64,000 bases of DNA from Selaginella tamariscina (taxonomy: Eukaryota > Streptophyta > Lycopodiopsida > Selaginellales > Selaginellaceae): contig PUQB01000348.1 of NCBI GenBank assembly GCA_003024785.1, positions 1 to 64,000 of the forward strand, given 5' to 3'. Below, one piece after another: positions 36,280 through 46,639 of this stretch. Within the stretch, counting starts at the first letter, position 1. Each line of letters starts with the position of its first letter. The notes beneath the pieces are model-generated. The model searched no databases and had not been told where the DNA came from. It worked only from the letters and a program-made list of their open reading frames with translations. Both the position numbers and the translations under genes were made by a program.

Positions 36280-37725
36280 ATGGAAATAGCCGTGATTGGG
36301 GGAGGAGCAGCGGGCCTGGCGACAGCACGGGAGCTTCTTCGTCAAGGTCACAATATTGTAGTATTTGAACAGGGTGACAGAATTGGTGGTACATGGATTT
36401 ACAATCCGCATACAGAAGAAGATAATGAATTGGGGGACAGGAAGAAGATCCACAGCAGTATGTACAAATCCCTGAGAACCAATCTGCCTAGAGAGTCAAT
36501 GGGTTTCACTGATTATCCTTTTGTGGTGAAACCCAACAGGGATTCACGCAGATTCCCCAGTCATGAGGAGGTTTTAGCCTACCTGGTACATGTTGATACG
36601 CATCAAGCGTGTATATAACATATATTCATGTATATGATTGGCTCATTCTATTCATGTTTGAAGGAGGATTTCGCTAATGAATTTGGCCTACTTTCAACAT
36701 GTTAGGATGTCTACTGAAGTTATGTACGTTGGAGTGAATAACAATGTGAAGATGGACTGGATTGTTAGGAGCATAAACAGTTACGGAATGCTTGTTGAAG
36801 AGGTTTTTGAAGCCGTGGTGATTTGTAATGGACATTTTTCGCATCCCAAGGTTGCTCAAATTCTTGGTAAGTTCCTGTGTGTATGTGCGTCGGTGTAAAT
36901 ATATAAGCTTTGTGAAATACAACTTCTGTGTGTATACACAACAAAAAAATAATAATAATAATACGGGTTATTGTGTTATTGTTGGTAGGATTTATTAGTT
37001 TTCTGGTACAGGGATGGAAAGATGGCCTGGGAGACAGTGCCATAGCCATAACTACCGCACTCCTGAGCCTTTCAAAGACCAGGTAGCTCTCTCTCTCACA
37101 CACACACACTGTGGATACTCATTTGTGAATCTAGGTGGTTGTAGTGATTGGAAATGCTGCCAGTGGTGATGATATCTCATATGAATTAGCCCGTGTATGC
37201 AAACAAGTGCACTGGTGTGCTCGTTCCTGGGATGACTTAACAGAACCAATGAAAGATGGAAAAGTTCAGCCACACCCAATGGTAGCTTAACACTCACAAC
37301 GCACATACACACAGAGTGAGAGAGAGCGGAGGGAAATGCTTGTATGTATTTAGAGAATTTATACGACTGCTTTTCGTGAAGGTCGTTCGAGCAGAAGAAG
37401 ATGGGACCGTGCACTTTGAGGATGGAACTTGTGCTCTCGTCGACGTTGTCATGCATTGCACAGGGTGAATAATTAAATATTTAAATATGTAATCCTGATT
37501 AATGCCTCATTATCAGGTATTGTTACGACTTTCCGTTTCTAGACATTAAAAACTATGTAACAATCGAAGACAATCGTGTAGGACCCTTGTACAAACACGT
37601 CTTTCCTCCAGCATTAGCTCCATATCTTTCCTTTGTTGGTTTACCTCAGAAGGTTCGATCTTTTTATATATAATGTGCATGTATGTCCTAATTATGTTTT
37701 ATCTTCCAGATATTCCCTTTTCTGT
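36280..37725 (+). pseudogene. Flavin-containing monooxygenase (FMO), 3'-truncated
   Basis: Exons are 36280-36585, 36664-36866, 37012-37082, 37135-37281, 37382-37464, 37517-37652 and 37710-~37725. Landmarks are the FAD site 'VIGGGAAGLATA', 'RIGGTWIY', the FMO-identifying 'WPGRQCHSH', the NADPH site 'VVVVIGNAASGDD' and 'CTGYCYDFPFLD'. Plant FMOs of this type oxygenate N or S atoms of small metabolites. One extra T near 36,690 breaks exon 2. The frame stops matching after 'QKIFPF', where antisense helicase sequence begins, so the C-terminal part is gone. The ATG is only 67 bp after the tubulin stop, inside what should be the tubulin 3' region. Confidence 0.82.
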
Positions 37726-38630
37726 ACAACTGCTGGCAGCTGATTCTGATCACCAACAAGCACTAATGTTTTCAACCCAGAAAGTCCCATGACTATGAAA
37801 GTTTCTGCTTCAGTAAGTTGTGAGGCTTCATCCACAACCACAACATCAAATGGGCCAGCCTGTTGCACAACATCTTTTCCCGCAGTTGAAACAGTGCAGG
37901 AAACCAATGCTGCATGCCTCAGAGCATCCTTTCTTTGTCCATGTTTTTCTGGCCGTACCTTGGTTTCAACAGGTCTTGATTCTCTGCAAATAAACGTATC
38001 AAGGTTCGCAATTCCTCGCCAACTCCACCTGAGAAATGAAAGGAATCTGTTCAATACGTGCTACGTAAACAATACGTACTGCGTGCATATGTGTCTGTTT
38101 GTGTTATATGGAGAGACCTTTGGCGTCGGGTTTGAACCATTCTCGAGCTTCAGAATCGTCAACTTCTTTCTTTCAAGCGCTTCAACAGCCTCGATATACG
38201 TTTTCTTACTGTCTTTACCACTTTAGAGTTCAGAAGACAGCTCGGCAAATACTCAATAGCCAATCTCGATTGACTCCAATATGCCTACAAATAGCTTTTG
38301 TATGTAGGCCGTGAAAATTCGGAAAAAGTTGTTGGTTTCATTCTCAGTCTGGCTGGCAGAATGCTTCTCTTCAGCTGTATCCTGAAAGTCCACCATTTCA
38401 TTTGCACACTGTAACCATAATTTACACTGACTTAATTGTGCTAGTTTTTCATCAAGAAAGACTTTAGCAAGTGTGGGTTCGCACGGATCCCCAGTCGATC
38501 ATCACTTCCCAACAACACAACGTCTGCTGAACTGAACCCTTTCCGTATCTTCCCAAATGGCCCCGACTTATCATCAACGTGCTTTACAAATCTGCATAAT
38601 GCTTTCATCAGGACTGTTACGCGCGCGATC

Positions 38631-38676
<46 letters not shown>

Positions 38677-39745
38677 ATGTTAAACCTGGTCATAACTTCT
38701 GCAACTGCAGCATTTGTCGGAGCACACATGAGCACCCGTTTACCTGAGGTGCAAAGCAGCGACAACATGGCTACTAGCATGGACGTCTTGCCTGTGCCGG
38801 GAGGACCTTGTATAAGTTGCACATGTGGCTTCTTCGTTTCTACACCAGCTAACGTTGTGGTTATAGATTCTAGTTGACGGTCATTCAGTCTGTACGCCTG
38901 TGCATATCTAAGCTGAGCTCCTTTCAGACTTCCGCTTAACAGCTTCGTTGAACCCTGTAATATATACAAACGTTCACTTCCACTTTTACAAGGAAGAACA
39001 CATTGACTACCTGTATGATTATCTCTTGGAAAATTGATGAAGGTGGCCTGTGCAAAGCTGTCAGATCCTCAAGGCAGTTACCAAGTTGGCTAAGCGAATG
39101 CAAGTGTATGTAGAACCGTTAATGATGCTCAGGTACCATAAGTTACGGCATGGACGACAGTGTCATTCTCTTTACTCGTGATCAACGCTAGTCTTTGATT
39201 TAAGCTCCCTGAACAGTTCACGAACATGATAACATCCTTGGGCATGAACGAGTGCGAGTCAGCCTTTACCACTGCTCGAAATGTAGATAGTTGAGAGCTA
39301 GAGGGTTTTCGTCGTACCCCTTTAAGGACTATGAGAGGGGTTCTTCTCATATTCTCAATGCCTTGCTGAAGATTTGCTCGAACTTCTTCGATCAACGGCC
39401 ACCTGAAGTACAACTGGTACTGTTTCACGTTTGAAAACTGCATAGGGATGTCCAGAACCTGAGTGAAAAACTAGTGAGGAAATGCTTTATAGAATATAGA
39501 ACGACTTACATGTTCCACAAGCATGTTTTCATTGACAATATCAGCTGCGGACCACTTCAGTACTGTGCTAATAAGCTGCTCCTCAATCGACTTATCTTGC
39601 ACGTTCCTTCTCTCCATTCTTCCTTCCAAATGTAGAACTGGTTTATTTTCACGCACACAACAATGAATGAAGTTGGCTTACAGCACGTATATCCACGACA
39701 GATAATGCAACATTAAAAAGCTTGAACTTGTGTTCACGTCCACGA
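37722..39745 (-). pseudogene. SEN1/UPF1-type superfamily 1 RNA helicase, truncated
   Basis: Minus-strand exons, right to left: 'FKLFNVALSVVDIRA' near 39,700; 39,656-39,511 ('SIEEQLISTVLKW'); 39,459-~39,130 ('WPLIEEVRANLQQGIE'); about 39,113-39,012; 38,958-~38,685 with Walker A 'QGPPGTGKTSMLVAM' and 'LMCAPTNAAVAEV'; about 38,610-38,120 ('SSADVVLLGSDDRLGI'); and about 38,035-37,722 with Walker B 'VVVDEASQLTEAE' and motif III 'GDQNQLPAVVQ'. Frameshifts occur near 38,463 and 38,245. It ends right after motif III, so the second RecA domain (motifs IV-VI) is missing and it cannot be a working helicase as it stands. Confidence 0.78.
38629..38676. repeat. (CT)n followed by (CA)n microsatellite
   Basis: A pure CT run passes directly into a CA run within an intron of the helicase fragment. 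Confidence 0.9.
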
Positions 39746-39751
39746 CAAAGT

Positions 39752-39822
39752 TAATCCGTGTTGCAATGGTAGCGCATCTGACTTCGCGCTAGGTAGTTGC
39801 GTGTTCGACTCGTGTCGGCTTC
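39752..39822 (+). tRNA. tRNA-like sequence, tRNA-Trp-related, probably a pseudo-tRNA or SINE head
   Basis: The stretch resembles plant tRNA-Trp: A-box 'gcaatggtagcgc', 'tctgact', then 'gttgcgtgttcgactc' as B-box and T arm, with outer ends AATCCG and CGGCTT pairing at five of six positions. The anticodon arm has lost good pairing and its loop reads CTTCGCG instead of the CCA of tRNA-Trp. A (TA)n run starts about 15 bp further on, as in many SINE tails. I judge it a decayed tRNA or SINE head rather than a working tRNA. Confidence 0.5.
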
Positions 39823-39835
39823 TTTATCCTTACTA

Positions 39836-39836
39836 G

Positions 39837-39866
<30 letters not shown>
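39836..39866. repeat. (TA)n microsatellite
   Basis: Uninterrupted TA dinucleotides next to the tRNA-like sequence. Confidence 0.9.
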
Positions 39867-39868
<2 letters not shown>

Positions 39869-40310
39869 ATGCTCGCTAGACGGGAAGTTGAGAGAGAGAA
39901 AGAGAGATGCTGCCTCTCTCATATTCAAAATATTGACTATATTGAGAAAGCAACAACAATGATGATGTTGACGTCGTTATTTATACGAGGGACTTTCTTG
40001 GCTGCAAGCAAGGTGCACGCTCCACATTCATTATACCAAAAAGAAAACACTGCTGAATATTTACTCGATTCATTGTTATTACACTGTACCTTGTTACATG
40101 AAACCTTCGTGGGACTCCCATTCTATGTTCTCGTGCCAGCCGAAAGGCATCCTTGGCATGTTTGACAATAACAAGTCCAACTTAAAAGCCTGTCCTGGAG
40201 AGCATCACTCTAGCTGGAAGATGTGACCTTCACGAACACTCCACACTCAATTGTTATATATATATATATATATACACAGTTAAAGCTTGCCCAAATACCC
40301 AGAAGAAGAC
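39867..40310. promoter_or_regulatory. Upstream region of the thaumatin-like gene
   Basis: No conserved exon was seen. A TA-rich stretch at about 40,254-40,275 lies 35-60 bp before the start codon and could serve as a TATA region, though it may simply be a microsatellite. Confidence 0.35.
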
Positions 40311-41227
40311 ATGGTTGGGATCGAGTTCTTCTTCCTGCTAGTCTTATCTGCGAACACAGGTATAGCATGCATTACTCTTGGTATATAATATGCATGAATT
40401 GCTATCTCCTGCTTGCATTCTTCTACTCAGACATGGGAAAATGGATAACAAGTGTAAAGCATCTTCGACTTACTTAAGTTTGTGCAGGAGCTTTGGGAGT
40501 GACATTCACGTTGAACAACTCGTGCTCCTTCACAGTTTGGCCAGGATGGCTAAACGGAGAAGGCTCATCTGTTCTTCAAGGAGGCTGGAAGCTGGGCCCT
40601 GCAACCTCCGTGCACCTTACAATCCCTTCCGGATGGGGTGGCAGATTCTGGGGCCGGACAGGCTGCAGCTTTAGCAGTGACAACAGTGGACACTGTGAAA
40701 CAGGAGACTGTGGCAACGGTCTCTACTGTCGAGGCGCCGGAGGGGTCACTCCTGTGACACTCGTCGAGATAAAGCTTAATGGCTACTCGAACAAGGACTT
40801 CTACGATGTCTCCCTTGTGGACGGATACAACCTGCCATTGAGGATGTACCCACTGTCTTCCTCTTGTTCTACAGTGGGGTGCAACAGCGATGTTAATGCT
40901 GATTGTCCAGAGGAGCTTCGAGTGAACAACAGCAAGGGACACGTGGTAGCATGTAAGAGTGCCTGTGAGACCTTCCAGACAGATGCTTTCTGCTGCAGAG
41001 GTAATCATAGTACACCAACAACTTGCTCACCATCGCTCTACTCAAAGCTCTTCAAGAGTCACTGCCCACAAGCATATAGCTATGCTTATGACGATCTTAC
41101 TAGCACCTTCACATGCAGCTCTGGCGGTGACTATGTTATTCAGTTCTGTCCGCCCGGTAGCTTCAGCAACTCCTCTCGACGTCGGCACCACGGCAGAAAA
41201 TCCAGAGGCCACAAGAAGAACTACTAG
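40311..41227 (+). CDS. Thaumatin-like protein (PR-5 family) with basic C-terminal tail
   Basis: Exon 1 (40311-40359) encodes a signal peptide, 'MVGIEFFFLLVLSANTG'. Exon 2 (40488-41227) encodes the mature domain. They join in frame to give 262 residues. The domain has 16 Cys, as in standard thaumatin-like proteins, plus 'FTLNNSCSFTVWPGW', 'RFWGRTGCSF', 'KDFYDVSLVDGYNLPL' and 'CKSACETF'. The family is secreted and linked to defence and stress; many members bind beta-glucans. Unusual is the C-terminus after 'QFCPPGSFSNS', which continues in an Arg/Lys/His-rich tail ('RRRHHGRKSRGHKKNY'). Such proteins usually end close to the last Cys. No frameshift. Confidence 0.9.
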
Positions 41228-41351
41228 ATAGTAACTATAATGTGATGTACTTATGTAGCATAATATGTAGGAAGCTACAATCATAATACATCAAAGCGTA
41301 TCTGGATATTGATTTATATAGTATGAAAATTAAAAGGGACAAGGCTCCCAG

Positions 41352-42794
41352 CTATTGAGATAGAGCAGTTTGGTTAATGTTAGCCTCCCTCAAAACATCC
41401 TTGGGCACATTAGAGAGAAACTCCTGTATGAGATCGCGTGCAGCCTGATACAACAAATAATATATACTTAAACATATATAATTATATATAGTAGTTAAGA
41501 GTTATTAAACAGCCAACTAGCATTCCTACCTTCGTTGCTTGCAGACTGAAGCGAATAAACTCAAGCCTGAAGAAAATAAACACATAGATCAGTAGCAACA
41601 TATAAGAAAGGTTTAAACCTACCGTTCAGCTTCTGAAGGCTTTCCTATGGGGTCAAAATACTTGTTGTATTCTGCCTGTGGAAAGTAAACAAGAAATAAG
41701 ACCAACAGTATCACATACATTACCTGTTCAAGATAATCATATATCTGATATGCAAGAGAAGACGCCTTGTCTGCAGCAGCTCCATCGAGCCAAGCAGCAG
41801 CACTGAACAAGATTAAGACCGTCTGTGTGAAGTGCATTAGACTTACATACAATTCATTTAATAATACACTACCGAACATATGAATGATATTATATTGTGA
41901 TTGAAGCATAATAACCTTAGAAATGTGTCTTTCCAGTCCCCAGCAGACTTAGCAATGCGTTCCATTTGCGACAGCACTGTTTTTGAGTCTGCAAGAGAAT
42001 ACTCATTAGTATGAATACAAATAATGCTTAATGTATATAGAAAATGTAGGAACCTGAACTTGATTCTTCTAAATCCAAAAGTTGCTGCTTCAGCTGAAGT
42101 ATTCTCACGACATAGAAAAGTAAAGGCTTTGCAGGCTTGATAAGTCCAGGAGGAGGTTTAAACTATCGAAGTATTCACAACTATTCAGTGAGCTGCTATT
42201 TGTGAATACATACATATGTTTTATGAAACTACTTACAAAAGACAAGCCGATAGCAGCAGCTGATAAACCAATACCTATCACAAGGCGTCTAGCAACTACA
42301 GCATTTTCTTCTTCCTCGGCTTTTGATTTCTCATCCTGTTCTTGCAGGTTTGCCTCTGTCAATCCCCATTCATCGGGCTTCTGCCCCTCCACTGCAAACA
42401 TACATTTTCACCTCTTACACAACTGCAATGCATTACACACAAAGATGGTTGAATGCATTTCAGTATCAGAGCGAACCTGGAACAGTCAGAATTGTCTCTC
42501 TGTATCCTGTTCCATCAATGCGTTTCTCCGGAACTCGTGGTTTTAGTTTCGACAGGTCGACTTCTTTTCTCTCTGCAAGCTCTTTCCTTAGCGCCTGGGC
42601 TTCAGCTTCTGCAGCAGCAAGCTGACCGCAAACATGTACAAATCTATGAGACCGTCAATGAAAATTACAACAATGTACCTTAGCCGCGAGTTCATCTTTC
42701 TCTGAATCTGACGCAGTTGCTCTGACTAGACACTGCTGCCTTCTTCGAAGTCTGAATCCCAAGCACACCACGCCACAAGGTTTATGGTCGCCAT
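41352..42794 (-). CDS. Plastid-type membrane protein of unknown function, nine exons
   Basis: Exons are 42794-42679, 42621-42477, 42391-42237, 42162-42054, 41988-41916, 41802-41724, 41675-41623, 41566-41530 and 41444-41352. All junctions are GT-AG and in phase, giving about 286 residues. The N-terminus is Arg-rich ('LGFRLRRRQQCLVRATAS'), like a chloroplast transit peptide. Then come an acidic coiled-coil-like part, 'KPDEWGLTEANL', one membrane segment ('LVIGIGLSAAAIGLSF'), a 'KPPPGLIKPAKPLLFYVVR' segment and a helical C-terminal domain ('AAAWLDGAAADKASSLAYQI', 'YFDPIGKPSEAERL'). A single missing base in the A-run at 42,782 separates the ATG from the rest; exon 1 would then be 117 nt, a whole number of codons. 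I do not recognise a named family. Confidence 0.78.
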
Positions 42795-42984
42795 TACGTT
42801 AGGGTTCACACACAACAACGTAATATATTTCTAACTGTCACTTGCTTGTCTATGCACCGTGCATGTTTCAATATGATGTCAGTATGGACATGCCAATGAG
42901 AGATGATATGGGGAATTGGTGGTTATACACAACACTCAAAAACGGGTATTTGCAGTGCGGAAATGCATACGGGGCAGTAGATGC

Positions 42985-44625
42985 CCGTTTTGGGCATCTC
43001 CTTCTGGAATGCGCTTTGTGAATTTCGATGGGATCGAGGACCCAAATGTGTACTCGAAACCATCATGATCAGTGCGTTTCTAGACAACGGGCATTTGCTG
43101 AGAGCGAAGGAGATGTTCGAACGGGCCTCTGCAGGAGACGTTGTGCTGTGGAATACGATGCTAGTGGGCTTTGTTCAGTACGGGCATCTCGATAGCGCAA
43201 GGAGGCTCTTGAGAAATCTCCCCAATGGAATGTTGTGACATGGATGCCTGATCACTGGATATGCCGAAAACGGGCACTTTGTGGAGGCTCACGAGCTCTT
43301 TGTAAGGATGCCGGAGAGAGACATTGTCTCATGGAACGTGATTTTCCAGGGATATGCACTCAATGGACATATAGAGAAAGGCCAGAACAGCGCTTCAGAA
43401 AAGGCCACAACAGCGCTTGAGAAAATGCCGCAGCAGAATGTGATTTCATGGACTGGCATGATCACTGCGTACACCACGTATGGTATCTAGACGAGGCAAG
43501 ATGCTTGTTCGATGCAATGCATGAAAGGAATGTGGTCTCATGGAACGCAATTGTGGTAGCGTATACACAGAGCGGGGAAGTGAATCACGCTAAGAACATG
43601 TTTGATAGAATGCCAGAACAAGATGTAATCTCTTGGACTGCGATGATGACGCATATGCTCAGAAGGGGCATCCGACAGAAGCTAGAAGCATGTTTGATAA
43701 TACAAATTATCGGGATATAGTCTCATGGAACACCATGATTGGAGCATATACCCAGAACGGGGATCTGCTCCAATCAAAGCAAATGTTCAACAAAATGCCA
43801 GTGTGGGACATCGTTTCATGGAACTCAATGGTCTCGGCTTATGCCCAACACGGGCATCTGCAGAATCGAGGAGTCTCTTTGAGAACATGCCTCGCAGGGA
43901 CACAATATCATGTGACGCACTCATGCTTGCTTACGCACAAAATGGGGATTTAGATGAGGCTTTTGAGATCTTTGATCGAATGCCTCAGCAGGATGCGACC
44001 TCGTGGAACATCTTGTTAACAGCATATGCCCAGAATGGAAACTGGACAAGACCCAGGAGATGTTCCAGACATACCAACTTGCAATGTAGTAACGTGGAAT
44101 GCTATGATCGCGGCATACGCACAGGTTGGTCGTCGTCTGTGAGGCAAGACAGATGTTGATTCGATGGTTAATCGGAACTGGTTTCCTGGAACTCGATGAT
44201 TCAAGCATATGCCCAGAACGGGCATAGCGAGGACTCATTTGAGTTTCTCAAGCTCATGGAACACGAAGGTGTGAAACCTGATGAACTTACAGCATTTGCA
44301 ATACTCACAGCTTGTAGCTACAAAGGGATGCTTCAGAAGGCACATTATTATTTTGCCCATATGATTTCGGAGCATAGTTTGTGTCCAAGCTTCGAGTTAC
44401 TGTTTCATGGTGGATATAATAGCAAGGGCTGGAGAATTACACGATGCAGAAGAGTTGATTAGGAGTATGCCTCACTCGCCAGACAACGTGGCATGGACTA
44501 GCTTGCTTGGCGCTTGTAGGCTACAAAGTGATGTCCACCGTGGAGCTCGTGTTGCTGACTTGCCGCCATGTCAGATCCCCAGGATTCTGCTCCATATTCC
44601 TTGCTGGCCAGCATGCTTTGACGAC
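42985..44625 (+). pseudogene. PPR gene of S-type repeats, broken by many frameshifts
   Basis: The same repeat type as the next gene, but each block lies in a different frame. Examples are 'LWNTMLVGFVQYGHL', 'VEAHELFVRMPERDIVSWN', 'VVSWNAIVVAYTQSGEV', 'DIVSWNSMVSAYAQHGHL', 'MIQAYAQNGHSEDSFEFL', and a C-terminal part 'MVDIIARAGELHDAEELI...WTSLLGACRL' followed by a frameshifted E-type motif. At least eight frame changes occur in 1.6 kb, while the neighbour has none in 2 kb. It is a tandem paralogue of the next gene and most likely dead, although assembly error may contribute. Confidence 0.75.
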
Positions 44626-44683
44626 TCTTGTAAGTATATATACATAGAAAATATATACAACCTAGTTAGATTCGTAGAAATGA

Positions 44684-46639
44684 ATGAAGAAGTATAATTT
44701 ATGTAAACAAAAGTCTCATATGCACATTTGGATATTTAAAAGATGCAACCATATTAGCTCTGTTCCCAGCATTCAGGCAATAGCAGAACTTATCAAGTTA
44801 TATGGCGCTAACAAGCAGCTTTCAGAAGGCAGGAACTTGCACTCACACCTTCTCAAATGGCAGTCCCAAGACCGATACATTGGCAACATGCTCATCGACA
44901 TGTATGGAAAATGTGGGTGCGTGGAAGAATCTCAGCTCGCATTTGAAAACATCCGATGCAGAAACGAGTTCTCATGGACAATGCTCTTTACTGCATATGC
45001 CCAAAACGGGCATATCGAAAAAGCCAAGAGTTTGTTTGACCGAATGCCCGTTCGAGATGTTGTAGCATGGAATGTGATCATATCTACACATGTCTATGGA
45101 GGGGAGTACCACTGCGTGGAATGTCTTTTCACAGAGATGCCGCAGAGGACAAGGCCGTCGTGGAATGCTATGTTGCAAGCATATGCCGCTTTAGGGGATC
45201 TTGGAAGGACAGAAAGCCTGTTTGGGAAAATGTCAGAATGGTGCCCAATATCTTGGAACATCATGATTGGAGCTGTCATTAGGAATGGATATATTCAGCG
45301 TGCACGAGATTTGTTCGACCGCATGCCGCACAAGGACGGAATTACATGGACGCTGTTATTAAAAGGGTATGCTCAATACGGGCATCTGCAGGAGGCCTTG
45401 AAACTCTTCGAGGAAAACCCGAGTCCGGCCATACAGACATGGAATACGATGATTCATGCTTTTGGGGAGAGTGCTCAAATCCAGATAGCAAGAGATTTGT
45501 TTAAAAAAATGTCGAATAAGGACGTTGTGTCGTGGAATTCTATGCTCACAGCATATGCCCAGAACGGGCATATGGACGACGCTTGGCATTTCTTTGAAAG
45601 AATGGAAATGCGCGACAGTGTGACATGGAATGCGATCCTGACGATGTTTGCCCAGTACGGGCATCCAGAGAAAGGAAGAATTGTGCTTGAGAAAATGCCC
45701 AAGTGCAACAAGAGATCCTGGAACGTGATGATTCAGGGCTATGGTGAGAGTGGTCACATTGAGGAGTCACTTCGTTTATTCGAGTCTGTTCCTGAGAAAG
45801 ATGTTGTAACCTGGACTTCTCTGATCGCGTTATGTGCCCAACACGGGCATCTTCACGACTCTTGGAGATTGTTCTTTGAAATGCCGGATCGGAATGAGGT
45901 CTCGTGGAACGCTATGATGCAAGCGTGTGCAATGAATAAGCTACCGGATGAAGCCAAACAAGTCTTTGAGAGGATACCTTATCGGGGTATGTTCACCTGG
46001 AACACGCTGCTTACAACATATGCCCAATATAGACATCTGACCAAGGCAGAGGAGATATTTGGTTCAATGCCTAACAGAGACAGGGCGTCATGGAACACCA
46101 TGATAAATGCATACGCCCAAGCTGGGGATATTTATAAAGTGAAGGAAATTTTCGAGCAGATTCCAGAGAAGAGCAAATCATCTTGGACCGCAGTTGTAGC
46201 AGCACATGCCCAGAAGGGGCAAGATGAGAATGCAAGAGTTATGTTTCAATACATGGCTGTGGAAGGACAGATAGTGGACGAGGTGTCCTTTCTGGGGATT
46301 CTAACGGCATGGAGTGACTCTGGACGTGGTGAAGAAGGTGGACGATGGTTCAGGAGCATGATTAGTGATCATTTCGTGGAGGCAAGTGCAGACCATTACT
46401 GTTGCATGGTTGATTTCCTTGCCAGGGCTGGCTTGCTAGAGCAGTCTGAGGATCTACTTAATGGAATGCCCTTCTATCCAAGCAGAAGTGCATGGACGTC
46501 CTTGCTCAGTGCATGCTCTACCAACAAAGATGTAGAGCGTGGTGAACGTGTAGCCGAATGTATGCGAAAGCTTGAACCCAGCCTTGGTACTACGTATGTG
46601 CTCCTCTCGAATATCATCAAGTATAAGGCACTTGCATAG
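44684..46639 (+). CDS. PPR protein made of 31-residue S-type repeats, E-type end
   Basis: A 651-residue open frame without frameshifts. After an N-terminal part ('GRNLHSHLLKW', 'LIDMYGKCGCVEESQLAF') it has about 14 consecutive repeats, most of exactly 31 residues. They start with a Trp-containing segment such as 'VSWNSMLTAYAQNGHMDDA' and end in 'LFDRMP'-like helices. The C-terminus has a longer repeat pair ('MVDFLARAGLLEQSEDLL', 'WTSLLSACSTNKDVERGE') and stops within an E1-like motif ('TYVLLSNI'). No DYW deaminase follows. PPR proteins bind RNA one base per repeat, mainly in plastids and mitochondria; this class serves C-to-U editing, here presumably with a separate deaminase. The start is the first in-frame Met and gives no strong targeting peptide, so an upstream exon is possible. 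Confidence 0.9.
   Translation: MKKYNLCKQKSHMHIWIFKRCNHISSVPSIQAIAELIKLYGANKQLSEGRNLHSHLLKWQSQDRYIGNMLIDMYGKCGCVEESQLAFENIRCRNEFSWTMLFTAYAQNGHIEKAKSLFDRMPVRDVVAWNVIISTHVYGGEYHCVECLFTEMPQRTRPSWNAMLQAYAALGDLGRTESLFGKMSEWCPISWNIMIGAVIRNGYIQRARDLFDRMPHKDGITWTLLLKGYAQYGHLQEALKLFEENPSPAIQTWNTMIHAFGESAQIQIARDLFKKMSNKDVVSWNSMLTAYAQNGHMDDAWHFFERMEMRDSVTWNAILTMFAQYGHPEKGRIVLEKMPKCNKRSWNVMIQGYGESGHIEESLRLFESVPEKDVVTWTSLIALCAQHGHLHDSWRLFFEMPDRNEVSWNAMMQACAMNKLPDEAKQVFERIPYRGMFTWNTLLTTYAQYRHLTKAEEIFGSMPNRDRASWNTMINAYAQAGDIYKVKEIFEQIPEKSKSSWTAVVAAHAQKGQDENARVMFQYMAVEGQIVDEVSFLGILTAWSDSGRGEEGGRWFRSMISDHFVEASADHYCCMVDFLARAGLLEQSEDLLNGMPFYPSRSAWTSLLSACSTNKDVERGERVAECMRKLEPSLGTTYVLLSNIIKYKALA

Noticed and set aside
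37789..38314. Plus-strand frames at 37.8-38.3 kb
   Set aside because: Antisense to helicase motifs II and III, which are clearly coding on the minus strand.
39800..39840. Helitron 3' end (CTAG preceded by a hairpin) near the tRNA-like sequence
   Set aside because: A CTAGT is present, but I found no clear 16-20 bp hairpin before it and no matching 5' TC end.
45359..45757. Long minus-strand frames with repeated 'MPVLGICS' across the PPR genes
   Set aside because: They are antisense shadows of the repeated 'AYAQNGH' codons; the plus-strand PPR reading explains them.
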